Part shown: positions 47,216-58,470 of the stretch, piece after piece
Numbering within the stretch: position 1 is the first letter of the stretch
Layout: each line of letters begins with the position of its first letter
DNA from: Bagarius yarrelli
Taxonomy: Eukaryota; Chordata; Actinopteri; Siluriformes; Sisoridae
Assembly: GCA_005784505.1 (NCBI GenBank)
Contig: VCAZ01000179.1
Coordinates: 1-64,000 of the forward strand
DNA: 64,000 nt
Reading direction: 5' to 3'
Program-made: the position numbers and the translations under genes
The notes under the pieces: generated by a model
Databases searched by the model: none
Told to the model about the DNA's origin: nothing
What the model saw: the letters and a program-made list of their open reading frames with translations, nothing else

Positions 47216-47724
47216 TCACAACTCAGACAAGTACAACCCGCTTACTGAAAAAGTCCATTAGTAATCTGAACTGCCTCTCCTCTGTTGGACAGCTCAGTGG
47301 ATTGTTGGACACTTCTCTGTCTAAGCTTTTGGGACTGTTATAGAAACATTATCGAATAAACGTCGGGTAATGGACAGGTCAGTATGTTCCACACACTGCT
47401 GCTTCGAGATGTGTTTACAGAGTTTGGACGCATTAGAAAGCTAATGTTGCTTGGAAAAGCCAGTTCCAGAAAATTCCTTGCTTACAAAAGTACTTATCAC
47501 CTAGGGAGTATTACAGCTTTATTTGTATCAATCAATTAGACAAACTTGGTGTTTTGGGATGTTAGGCTTTGTTTATTGGCCGACAAGATGGCTTGGTGCT
47601 TAGCTCATTTAGAGTTAGGGCGTTTGAGTTTGCAATTTTTGGCCCCCCATCTGTGGTTTCTTCAGGGTCCCAATACATTTGCTGTAAGCTAATTGGCATC
47701 TCTCAATGAACAAATAATGTGTGA

Positions 47725-47875
47725 ATAAGGTGGTTGAGGTCTTAATAACTGGAGGATTGGGGGTTCGATTCTGAGCACCACCAAGGCCCTTAACCCCCAA
47801 TTGCACAGTTTTATAAATAGAATAAATTTAAGTTGCTCTGGATAAGAGTGGTCTGCTAAATGCTATAAATGTAGT
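47725..47875 (+). repeat. SINE with deleted middle
   Basis: AAGGTGGTTGAGGTCTTAAT head, GGGTTCGATTCTGAGCACCA joins to GGCCCTTAACCCCCAATTGC. Confidence 0.75.
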
Positions 47876-47937
47876 TAGTATACATGTGATTGTGCCTTGT
47901 GATAGGTTGCCACTTAATGTAAGCATTTAGCAAGTAG

Positions 47938-48125
47938 TGAAATTGGTAGCTCAGTGGTTAAGGTGTTGGACTGATTGAAAGATTGTGAGTTAAATTCCCA
48001 GCACCACCTAGCTGAGCCGTGAGCAGGGCCCTTAAACCTTAACTTCTCATTTGGATTCAAAAAAGTGAGATAAATGTAAGTTTCTCGGGATAAGGGTGTA
48101 AGCCAAATGCCAGAAATGTAAATAT
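47938..48125 (+). repeat. tRNA-derived SINE
   Basis: GGTAGCTCAGTGGTTAAGGT head, TTAAATTCCCAGCACCACCT, GCAGGGCCCTTAAACCTTAA, tail GGGATAAGGGTGTAAGCCAA. Confidence 0.85.
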
Positions 48126-48519
48126 ATTGGCTGGATGTTTAGTTTCAATGTTAGATTTTAGACAGCAGATTTTCAGTCATAATAATATTAATTAAAAAAG
48201 ACAATGTGCACATATTGTATACTGTAACCCCGGATTATGCTGCAGTGTTTGCTTTACGTCTTTTCCTGCTGAAGGTTGAAACTGCAGCATGCTGCACAGA
48301 CACTGCAACAGCAATCAGATGTGACTAACAGAAACTATCATCGTAGACGGATATAAAGCAAATTTAGTTACAGGTACAGTAAGTAGCATAAACCAGAACA
48401 TATCACAAAAACAAAACATAGAAATCAATTTTAACAATAATTTGTAATATTTCACCCTGTCATGGTGGAACCCATGGCCATGCTAATACCAAAATTCCAG
48501 TGCAATACAGAATTTTAAA

Positions 48520-49215
48520 GCTCTCATCATTTTTTTATTTGAAGCTCTTATAAGTTACTGCACTCTCCGCACTGCATCACACTCCCACAGATTCTCAAAC
48601 ACTGCTCGACTGGTCCATCGTCTCCCAGGGTACAAGGTACGTCTGTTCCGGAAGTATAAACTAGCACTACAAACTGGCCCCAGCTAGTTCAGCACAGGAC
48701 AAATGAACAGCAAGGCAACAGAGACGACCAGTAATGTAAAATAAGAATAAAAAATGTCGGGAGCTGCTACGACAACATCATTTTCTTACAAATATTAAGA
48801 ATTTTTTCTAATTTATTCTGAAAAATGTTAAATTAAATTTGAATTCGAATGATTACTGTACTGTATATACATTTGTTATTTGGCTTATTAGATAGCACCA
48901 CTCTACCTCAGATCCACAAGCACCACTCGGCTAGTCCCACTATTCCCTAAGACACAAGGTAGTTCTGCATCCTTGACTTTTCTCTGTTTTGGCACCAAGG
49001 TGGTGGAATAAACTTCTCATCAATATCAGAACAGCAGAGTCACTGGCTGTCTTCAAGTGATGATTAAATACCCACCACTTTCTTAAATACCTGGCAGTTG
49101 AAATGAAAAAAAAAAGTATCCGTAGACTCATTTTTTGTTGGTTGAGCTGTTCAATGATGAGACTCAAAGCACTTTTGTATGTCACCTTGGACAAGAGAGG
49201 CTGCTTAATTAAAAT
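48520..49215 (+). mobile_element. 3' remnants of non-LTR retrotransposons
   Basis: 48900-49200 translates, with breaks, to a LINE C-terminus: FGTKVVE, SHQYQNSRVTGCLQVMI, ending near TTTGTATGTCACCTTGGACA, the L2-like tail. 48540-48670 resembles another C-terminal piece (FSNTARLVHRLPGYKV). 5' truncated and dead. Confidence 0.55.
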
Positions 49216-49219
49216 TTTT

Positions 49220-50860
49220 CAAATACCACGTGACCTACCTCTTTTCTGAAATACTTAAATTAAACTAGTGTTTTTATTCTTGTGTTTTTAGAACCATTAT
49301 CGATATATTGCAAGCATTTTGTACATTCCCTATAGATAACGGTGTCTATCAAAAGCTTTACAGAATGCTGTAATAACAGCGTCTAGTCCAGAATGTATTT
49401 CCGCCTTCAGATCCCAATGCATTTACAGCAAATAAAAAACTTAGTGAATGAATGGTATATGTTCCATTGTTCTGTTGAAAGCTATAGGAGGTAATAACCA
49501 TTTCCCCCAGGCATCCAGACACACATACTCCTACCTTTGCTCAACAGGCCACCGCTCAGTGTACACGAGTGGCGCAAAAGCTCAGCCCCCACACAGGAAT
49601 TGCGCTATAGGGACTTTTAGCATTTCTGATGACGCACATGCACAGCTGTAATCCAGGACCGCAGCGCTTTGTCATTCATATCTCAAAGATTACATGAGAG
49701 GTGCTTTTCAAACAGTACGAGTAACGAGTTTCACCATAATAAGAACCAGTGAGACAAAGAAGCTAAAATACAGAGACTTGAGTGCACCCATGCAGCCTGC
49801 CATGCAATATATAATAAAAACATATTCTTGAGTTTCTAAAGTGAGGGAATGACTGAACCAAGTTTCTGTGACAATGCTGGCACTTTTTTATTAGCAAACT
49901 AAAAGAGGGTAGAAGCCAGGCCTTAGGGGCTCTAGTAGACTGTGATTTTTCTAGAAGAAAATAGAATTTAAGAGGCAACTAACTGTTTTATGAAGTAGAG
50001 ACTATTCTTAGGGCAAAATAATTGGTTAAGAATAGGAAAAAAATCCAGCTATCAAATAAATAGCAGCGATAATATTTACTTTCCTTGCCTCTTCCTTCAG
50101 ACTAACCCTAACCCTAACCCTATGATAAGACTTGATTTTTGAGGACCTAAAAGCATGGGGTCTTCCTTATGTCACTCAACTTCTGTACAAAACATGAACA
50201 GAACACACTTGTGGCCCCTGGGGGGGCTCCTGGCTATACCAGGCGACCCGAAGATCTTTGTTACTCTGTAATTAAGGCAGATTCCGCTCTCTTATGATTG
50301 GTTGAGCAGTAAGCTTGCATCTGATTGGTTAAAAAGTACAAGTTATCAGCATGGGTGAAGTGCTCTGCCAGAAAAGTTTCGAAAACACACACACACAAAT
50401 TCCACTGTTTGACAGTGAGTCGCTGTCCTTCAGTTACTCTCTTTTTGGCCATTCGGGTTGCCTTAATACAAGCAAGAGACAGTCGTGCCTACATAGGTGG
50501 TGGTCCAAGCTGGGACAAGCAAGCTCTTTTCGCTCTCTTTTTGGAAGAATGACATCTTGATTTCAAATCATCTGCTGCCAAGAGATGCCAAAAGGAAGAT
50601 ACCCTTTATTGGAACTTCCTGTGTTTGGTAAGGATCAGTTTGGTGCACCCAGATGCTGCGCCTGGGGACAGATGTCCCCCCTTGCCATTCTGTTTTTAGT
50701 CAGAATCCTGATTCTAGCGTTCTGTATAAGCTGCAGCTGTCTAAGGGTCCTTTCGGAAAAGCTGATCAGGAGTGCATTAGAATATTACATTACAACATTA
50801 CAGTTCTAGAATGTTATTTTTGGTTGCAGTTACATTTCTGGCACTGACCTAACTGAACAG
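49220..50860. other. Intergenic DNA; one tiny telomere-like repeat
   Basis: No gene recognised. 50103-50122 is (TAACCC)3TA, three telomere-type units. A plus-strand frame near 50325-50552 has no known domain. Confidence 0.45.
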
Positions 50861-50861
50861 T

Positions 50862-50960
50862 TAAGGGTTAAGGGCCTTGTTAATTCGGTTGTGCTGAGAA
50901 ATAAACCCAGAATCTTCCGATCAGCAAGTCGACAATTTAACCACTGCACTACCACGTCCC
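50862..50960 (-). repeat. tRNA-derived SINE head, minus strand
   Basis: Minus strand: GTAGTGCAGTGGTTAAATTG, a degenerate B box and AACAAGGCCCTTAACCCTTA. Confidence 0.7.
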
Positions 50961-51785
50961 ATTTGTTATACAGCATGTTGTTGGAGCTAGTATAAGTATC
51001 TGAGGCTTTAAGTAAGCCTCACCGAGGAAAGCTAACGAAAGGTCTGAATTTGAAGGCAGCTTCAAAGCTAACACGAATGCTGCTTACCTCTATGTAGATA
51101 GACCTAAAACTTCAATACACAAGACTTTTTTTACAGACTTCTGACATTTATGTACATCACAGATGAGTTAAAAAACATACATATACGAGTGACTAGTAAC
51201 ATTTTTAAAGTCAAAGCTGGGTAAATGCACATAATAAAAGGCTGAGCCAATTAGTGGTGATGGCTGCAGATAAGAAAATCTGACTCATATGCATAACTTT
51301 TTTTAATGGTAACATCATTGTGTTTTTGGTTTGCAAGAAAAATATAGAAAATTGCCTCGCACAAGCCATTGGCAAGCATAAAAAAGAAGAAAACAGAGAA
51401 TTACATAAGAGCAACAACCAACAACGGGCCACTGCACAGAACATAAAAAGCATGTGTGCAACCTGGTGCAAACAGTGCAGAACAGACAGTGCAATTAAGA
51501 ATACAAACATTACAAAAACAATGCTAGACATACAATACAGAACAGAACAGAACGCTGTACAGAACATTCAATAGCTCCAACCAGATTATAAAAATGTGCA
51601 GGTAAGACAGGAATGTGCAAGTAAACAGCAATTTTATACAAATAGCATTTTAAAGTGACTATACTATACTATACTATACTGCGGTATCTCAAAGTCACAA
51701 ATTTCTCGCCTACAGTTGGTTCAAAAGTCGCAAATGTGACCACATCAATGTGACCACATCACCCTTATATTAAGGACCCTTCATT
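50961..51785. other. Intergenic DNA, no gene recognised
   Basis: Includes short ACAGAAC/ACAGAACAG repeats (51535-51555) and (CTATA)5 at 51660-51680. Confidence 0.4.
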
Positions 51786-51789
51786 GTCT

Positions 51790-52225
51790 AAATATTTAAT
51801 ATAGAACTGATTTTAAAGTTCTTTGACTGGTGTATAAATCTTTACATAAACAGACCCCTAGTTATCTCTCAGAGCTGTTCCATTTTAATATTGCTACTAC
51901 AAGTCTAAGATCGATTGTTCAAAATCTCCTCTTATTTCCTCAGTCCAGGCTTTCTCTGTAGATGGGCCTCGGTTATGGAACAACCTCCCACTTGAGATTA
52001 GAATAGAACCTTCCCTGTCCATTTTTAATTACTTTAAAAAACACACACTAGTTCAATCTGGCGCTTTAATATCTCTTCTTATTACGTTCCACTATGGTGT
52101 TGAATTTTACTCTGTCTTTAGAATGTTTATCTTTATTCATTTGGTTTTAAAATTCCTGTTTTATTATTTTTGTTTTATGTGTCGATATGTGATTTATAAA
52201 TAAAGGAACCTGAACTTGATTAGAA
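51790..52225 (+). mobile_element. LINE 3'-end fragment
   Basis: Broken frame reading FSVDGPRLWNNLPLEIRIEP and SLSIFNYFKKHT, the C-terminal signature of fish LINE polyproteins (APRLWNSLPLDIR type), followed by a T-rich 3' UTR and AATAAAGGAACCTGAACTTG. Confidence 0.75.
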
Positions 52226-52250
52226 ACTCTAAAAAACATGTCTGCTATAG

Positions 52251-53039
52251 TACAGTCTATGGCTGAATGTTTGTGGACTATTATACTATACTGTTATATT
52301 AGCACATCTGTAATGAACTCCACTGAGGCGAGTAGCTGAGAACCCAGTTGAGAAGTGCAGTTTATTTACAAAAGTAGACACAGTAAACATGAACTAGACT
52401 TGACTTGATTCGACTTGAACACTAAGCATAAACATTGCCAGACTCACCACAGCGGTACACAGACAATAACTTACAACACACAATGCAACAGACGGACTTT
52501 ATACACTATACACTTATATATAAACTTACCAATAGGAACAAGACACATGGACAAGAATATCATGTGACAAGAAACACACAAACCTTACAACACCCCAATA
52601 AATGTGTTTTCTCAATACTGTTGTCACAACGTTGAAAACAAACAGTTGTCCAAATGTCTTTGTATGCTGTAGAATTACATGTTTCCCTCATTAATACTAA
52701 GAGACCCAAACACTGTTTCAGCATGACAATGTCCCTGTGCACAAAACCCCTGAGGTCCATGAAGACATGCTGTGTTCTAATCCTGCACGGAGTTCTATTT
52801 CTGTCTCAACCCAGTTAAACACCTTTGGGTTGAACTGGAACACCGACTGCACCCCAGACTTTCTTATATAACATTAGTGTCTGATCTCACTTAGGATATT
52901 GCGCACAATCTGGTAGAAAAAATCTTTTTAGAAGTGTGGAGGTTATTATAGGAGTAAGTGTGACACTACAGTACAACTGGAATAACATACATGGCTCTGA
53001 AGAGCAGATGTCCAATTACTTTTGTCCATATAGTCTTTA
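52251..53039 (+). mobile_element. Decayed mariner-like element
   Basis: Left end TACAGTCTATGGCTGAATGT resembles the TACACTATATGGCC end of an abundant fish family, right end TGTCCAATTACTTTTGTCCA-TATAG its inverse. The interior keeps pieces of transposase: TTTCAGCATGACAATGTCCC (QHDNVP, second Asp region) and ACACCTTTGGGTTGAACTGG (PIEHLW region). Heavily mutated; the unrelated 52320-52560 stretch may be a nested insertion. Confidence 0.65.
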
Positions 53040-53755
53040 TAGCACCTTTGTAGGTAATGAATCATACACTGATTTAGAATACTTAGGACAAGACGTCTTA
53101 TTAGAAATAAGCATTTACATTTTTTAAAATTGTTATAAATGGTCATATTGTCAATATTAAAATGCTTTATTTTTTCCAGACAGTTTATGCTATCAATGTA
53201 AACTTTTCAATTTAAAATAACATTAATTGTAAGTAAAGCTGGAAGGCATCACAAATGCACTCATACTATAAATGTTAGCTGTGTAATTGGTAGCCAGCTT
53301 TTTTAAATAAATTAAATATCACATAGACTATTCCTTAAAATCAAAATAAAGACCTGTTACAATGTGGTTGTTTTTTCTGTTCCACTCCACATATTATACG
53401 GCCTAGATTGCATGCTGGACATTTATGTTGTTGTCCTGAATTGGTGTTTTTTTTTTTAACTATATTTGTTATTATTATTATAGCGGTGCCTAATGGCCCA
53501 TTTTGGTTATTTTCTTTCTGGGAACTATAAGAAGCCTATTTATAAGAAGTCCTTACTTTTCCTGTAGGGGGGGGGGGGGTGGTTAAATGCCTATGATCTA
53601 CAGTATCTCAGCACTGCATTTATAAAAAAATCCTACTGCTTTTTATGCTTTTATTGGGCTACCTATCCTAAGGCTCACAAAAAAAGGTCCAGTTCTCTCC
53701 TTATTGTCAACAAAACTTTTGCATGTACTGTATACTATAATAAGGTCTATTCCTC
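53040..53755. other. Intergenic DNA, no gene recognised
   Basis: AT-rich; a G12 run at about 53568. Confidence 0.4.
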
Positions 53756-53809
53756 CAAATCTGTGGTCTCCAAATCTGTGGTTTCTTACTAGGGTTCTTG
53801 ACACTTTCT

Positions 53810-54100
53810 AAGGGTCTTCAAGCTCCTGTCCTGAAATTACAAGCTCTTTCCCTTTTCCTGTGGTCTATAAGCTCCTGCTCCTTTTGGGGTGTCTACAAGT
53901 TTTTGCCCCCTCCTGATGTCTACAAGCACCTTCCCATATTAGAGCTCTGCAAAATTCTGCCCTTTCCTAATATCTGGAAGCTCCTGCACCTTCCTGACGT
54001 CTGCAAGTTTTGCCCCTCATACCATTTGCATGTCCCAAGGTTTAAAAGATCTGTTTCGGTCCAGTGGTCTACAAAGTGTCTTGTTCTATGCAGAAATCTA
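53810..54100 (+). repeat. Decayed 27-bp tandem repeat
   Basis: The word GTCTACAAG (variants CTCTGCAAA, ATCTGGAAG, GTCTGCAAG) recurs at 53863, 53891, 53918, 53945, 53972 and 53999, exactly 27 apart after one 28. Each is followed by a pyrimidine block such as CTCCTGCACCTTCCTGA. More scattered GTCTACAAG-like words extend over 53810-54500. In one frame it reads as a 9-residue repeat, VYKFLPPPD-like. Confidence 0.75.
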
Positions 54101-54702
54101 CACCTTCTTATCTGAGATTTGCACCCAAATTATTTGCTCACATCTTGAAGTGTAAAGCATATTTGTTTGTATACTCTAATCTACAAGCTCTTTTGCTATC
54201 CTACACACATATATATGCTTCTGTCCTGAAATCCACAAATCTTTGTGCTCTCTGCACAAGTCTAGTCTTCTTCATAGTCTATGTATACAAGTCGTAAGCT
54301 TCTAGCTTCTACCCCAATTCTGAAATTTTAATTAATTCTAGCAGTCTATGTGCTTGCTGCTGTTCTGAGGGCTACAATCAACAAGTCCCTACTCATGCTT
54401 CTATTTGAGGGTCTATTAGCTTTCATCTGAACACTTACTAGTCCTTTAAAGAAGGCTATAAACTTTACCCAATCTGGATTCTGCTCCTGTCACTATTGTT
54501 TTTTAAGATCTTGCCATTGTCCTAAAAGTAGCAAGTGTCTTTGTTATTTCTTTTTATATTCCTAGTTATTCTTTTGGTCATTCTTTTTTATTGGCGCGTG
54601 AGGAAGTGGAAGCACAGAAAGCAGCCGAATGTCCCTGCTAGGCTAAAAACAAACCATAGCTGTCCATACTATCTGCCAACATTTGCTTCCTGGATAATAA
54701 AC

Positions 54703-54703
54703 T

Positions 54704-54800
<97 letters not shown>

Positions 54801-54810
54801 ATATTCATAT
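54703..54810 (+). repeat. (AT)n microsatellite
   Basis: About 100 bases of AT, the insertion site of the adjoining Tc1 element (TA target). Confidence 0.95.
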
Positions 54811-54815
54811 ATATA

Positions 54816-56058
54816 CACTGCTCAAAAAAATAAAGGGAACACTTAAACAACACAATGTAACTCCAAGTCAATCACACTTCTGTGAAATCAAACTGCCCAC
54901 TTAGGAAGCAACACTGATTGACAATCAATTTCACATGCTGTTGTGCAAATGGAATAGACAACAGGTGGAAATTATAGGCAATTAGCAAGACACCCCCAGT
55001 AAAGGAGTGGTTCTGCAGGTGGTGACCACAGACCACTTCTCAGTTCCTATGCTTTCTGGCTGTTTTAGTCACTTTTGAATGCTGGCGGTGCTTTCACTCT
55101 AGTGGTAGCATGAGACGGAGTCTACAACCCACACAAGTGGCTCAGGTAGTGCAGCTCATCCAGGATGGCACATCAATGCGAGCTGTGGCAAGAAGGTTTG
55201 CTGTGTCTGTCAGCGTAGTGTCCAGAGCATGGAGGCGCTACCAGAAGACAGGCCAGTACATCAGGAGACGTGGAGGAGGCCGTAGGAGGGCAACAACACC
55301 CCACCCAGCAGCAGGACCGCTACCCTCCGCCTTTGTGCAAGGAGGAGGAACAGGAGGAGCACTGCCAGAGCCCTGCAAAATGACCTCCAGCAGGCCACAA
55401 ATGTGCATGTGTCTGCTCAAACGGTCAGAAACAGACTCCATGAGGGTGGTATGAGGGCCCGACGTCCACAGGTGGGGGTTGTGCTTACAGCCCAACACCG
55501 TGCAGGACGTTTGGCATTTGCCAGAGAACACCAAGAATGGCAAATTCACCACTGGCCCCCTGTGCTCTTCACAGATGAAAGCAGGTTCACACTGAGCACA
55601 TGTGACAGTCCGGAGATGCCGTGGAGAACGTTTTTTTTCTGCTGCCTGCAACATCCTCCAGCATGACTGGTTTGGCAGTGTGTCAGTAATGGTGTGGGGT
55701 GGCATTTCTTTGGAGTGCCGCACAGCCCTCTATGTGCTCGCCAGTGGTAGCCTGACTGCCTTTAGGTACCGAAATGAGATCCTCAGACCCCTTGTGAGAC
55801 CATATGCCATTGCCCTTGGGTTCCTCCTAATGCAAGACAATGCTAGACCTCATGTGGCTGGAGTGTGTGTCAGTCAGCAGTTCCTGCAAATCCAGACCTC
55901 CATGGGTTAATAAATTTGATTTTCATTGATAATTTTTGTGTGATTTTGTTGTCAGCACATTCAACTATGTAAAGAACAAAGTATTTAATAAGATTATTTT
56001 ATTCATTCAGATCTAGGATGTGTTATTCTAGTGTTCCCCTTTATTTTTTTGAGCAGTG
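54816..56058 (+). mobile_element. Tc1-like transposon with both ends and an internal deletion
   Basis: TIRs CACTGCTCAAAAAAATAAAG (54816) and CTTTATTTTTTTGAGCAGTG (to 56058), with TA at 54814-54815 and 56059-56060. Same family as 43698-44902 and nearly identical over the shared part. It lacks about 341 bases (those at 44391-44731 of the other copy); the junction at about 55888 has a short A/C microhomology. Confidence 0.95.
55110..55908 (+). pseudogene. Tc1-family transposase, frameshifted and missing the catalytic Glu
   Basis: Starts MRRSLQPTQVAQVVQLIQDG with the full HTH (TSMRAVARRFAVSVSVVSRA) that the 43.7 kb copy lacks. The frame breaks near 55290-55350 (extra CC and GGA) and at 55630 (T run in GAACGTTTTTTTTC). 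D1 (LFTDESRF) and D2 (MQDNARPHVA) are still readable; the SPDLNPIE segment and C-terminus are deleted, so no catalytic triad remains. Confidence 0.9.
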
Positions 56059-56064
56059 TATATA

Positions 56065-56580
56065 TATCTGATTTCAGCGACAGAGTTCCAGACGCCGCCT
56101 TTCAGCTAAACAGGCTAACCTCGTTTTGTGCCGACAGAAACGCAGCTTGTGGCGGTGACGTGTGTTTACATCAACACGGAATGATATGAGAACTCTGTGA
56201 TTGTTTCTACTTACTGTTCATTCCTAGTGGAGTTTAGATTAGATGCAGGCCATTTTATCTACCATAGGAATTCACCACTGTTTTCTTTGTCAGAGTGTAC
56301 ATTCCACCTAGCGTTAATGCTAATGAGGCGCTTTATGGGGCTATTAGTGATCTGCAGAATGCACACCCTGGCGGACTATTTATCATCGCTGGAGATTTCA
56401 ACCATGCAAATTAGCTCTTTGTTGTTCTTCTATTATGTGGCTCTTCGTTGTTTTGTGTTATTCTCTGTTGTTTTGTGTAGCACCAGGATCCTGGAGAAAC
56501 ATTGTTTTATTTCACAGTGTACTGCATCTGCTATATATGGTTGAAATGACAATAAATCTTCTTAAACTTGAACTTATTAC
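56065..56580 (+). mobile_element. LINE fragment: endonuclease joined to 3' tail
   Basis: Broken frames read as an APE-type endonuclease: FQLNRLTSFCADRNAACGGD, then CVYINTE, YIPPSVNANEALYGAISDLQ-NAHPGG and LFIIAGDFNHAN. The RT part is absent and sequence jumps at about 56410 to a 3' UTR ending GAAATGACAATAAATCTTCT. Internally deleted retrocopy. Confidence 0.8.
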
Positions 56581-56584
56581 CCTT

Positions 56585-57735
56585 TACTTTCTAGGAATTA
56601 GGGATAATAAGCTTTATAGAAATAGGGAGTGGCCTATCATTTTAATCAAAATAATAAACACTACTGTTAGTGTTATGCATCAAAGTTTTTTTTTTATTAG
56701 AAATCAGACATTCATCTTGTGCTCTGAAAACTGTACAAGTGAAAACAATGAAAAAATAAGGACGTAAAAATGACACCAACAGTTTGATTTCTGAGAACCC
56801 ATAGTGTCTAAGACTGCAACAGGAGGGAAGGTAATTGACACACAGGCTTACAGTGTTTCAAAACACAGGACAATACAGCGGACCAGTGTTCTGTTCATAA
56901 AGTAGAAAACCAGGGGTACTCTATACTCTATTGTTCTTAATATATAATTTATATCTTTATCTTCCAAATATTAATCACAAGACTTAAAGTCATGTGCTTT
57001 CATCCATTAAAAGAAATATATGGAGAAAGAATCTTTGATAGGTACTAATACAGTCCTCAGACAGTATTATCATAAATGTCTCTATATATTCTATAAAGAT
57101 GGTACAAAATTCCAAAAATAATAAAATCTGTCATGGATCTGACATCACCCTTACTTAAGCATCAACTGTCCATCATCATATTGCACTTTTATTATTTGCT
57201 CTCTCTTTGCACAATATTAGTCTGTTTGCCTCTATAGCTGGCACTGTGGAAGAGTTCAGCAGAGGGTGAGAACAGCCTGGGTCGACGTCCCGAGGTGCCT
57301 CAAGGCCCAGTGCTAGGGTCTTTGAGGTTTTAAATCTTATTCCTTGCTGCCAAGTTCACAAGGCTATAGAAAGAGCTGGTGATTGAAATGAGGGAAACAC
57401 AGATAGTGAGATGATCCAACTGGGCTTTCAGATAAGCAAACATGGTGTTTATTTATCCTTGATGTGTCCACATGCCACTCGCACCCAGCCTGAATGTGCA
57501 CTGGGCGTGCTCCAGGTATAGCCGTGGTGTTTCAAGTGGTCACTTGAGTTTGAGTATCTCTGTGTAGCCACACCTCCACTTTTCATTATGTTGAATATCA
57601 TAAATCAAAAACTTGTTGAAGACAAATGTCAACAATCAAATTAAACAGAACATAAAGCGTAAAAGATAAATCATAGCTTTACAATACATTTGTAACAATC
57701 TTACATAATTAAAATAATCTAAACAATAAAAATAA
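56585..57735. other. Intergenic DNA, no gene recognised
   Basis: AT-rich with no recognised family. Confidence 0.4.
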
Positions 57736-57739
57736 ATGT

Positions 57740-58018
57740 TCAGCTCTGACAGTTCTTTTTAAGCCTTGAATCCAGGAAAGTTATGCTATTAGACTCTAAA
57801 TAGAGTTCAGTGGAAGAGTCTGTAAGGAGCTCTGGAGAAGCAGCGCTACGCATAAGCGATAAAAATATAATGATAACCACAGCGCAGACAGGCAGCAACA
57901 CGCGTCCATTCACCTCAGGGTGAAAAACAGCCAAGGGGCTGCTGGGACTCGGTACCAGTCCTTTTCTCGTATTGAGAGCGAAGACACTGGAAGTGGTCAG
58001 GTGCAAGGAGCTGAGCAA
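57740..58018 (-). CDS. Unidentified 92-codon open frame with a membrane-like segment
   Basis: I do not recognise it. The frame has MLSSLHLTTSSVFALNTRKG, a hydrophobic stretch VLLPVCAVVIIIFLSLM at about residues 46-62, and a polar tail ending RLKKNCQS. It lies just downstream of adgrb1 on the same strand, separated from it by the probable poly(A) site. It could be an exon, a type II membrane protein fragment or a chance frame; a frame of this size by chance is not rare in 64 kb. Confidence 0.15.
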   Translation of the reverse strand: MLSSLHLTTSSVFALNTRKGLVPSPSSPLAVFHPEVNGRVLLPVCAVVIIIFLSLMRSAASPELLTDSSTELYLESNSITFLDSRLKKNCQS

Positions 58019-58291
58019 CCGATCGTCCTTTTCATACTGAAGTCGAACAAAGACTGAACAAAAGGCACAGGCTTGAAGACCACATCTCTCCTGGACCAGA
58101 CGGAAGTGTAACGGGAGAAGCTCTTGGCGGAAAAAAAGGAACCTTAGTGTTCCCAGAGGAGAACCAAAGCCAAACTTTCAAATCCAATCAACCATCTATC
58201 CTTCAGGTACCCTCCCTCTCCATCTTCATGATAATTACCATTAATTGATTGAAGCTACATAAATCCCAAACTGTGCAAGCATTTGCATTCA

Positions 58292-58297
58292 TTTATT
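58292..58297 (-). terminator. Candidate adgrb1 polyadenylation signal
   Basis: TTTATT on plus is AATAAA on the gene strand, 174 bases after the stop codon. Confidence 0.5.
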
Positions 58298-58470
58298 CCC
58301 ATCTATAAGTCTTTGGATATCAGGACATGGTTTATGGTTCTCACTCTTTCTTTTTCTCCACACCCACACTCTATACATCTTTCCTTCTCCTTCCGATTCC
58401 GCCATCTCCCTTTTCTTTCCCAAACCAAAAGGAGCCATGGTAGACACAATATTTTTTTTTCTTAAGGGCT

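Noticed and set aside
50103..50122. Evidence of an ancestral chromosome fusion
   Set aside because: Twenty bases of telomere-type repeat is far too short and shows no head-to-head arrangement.
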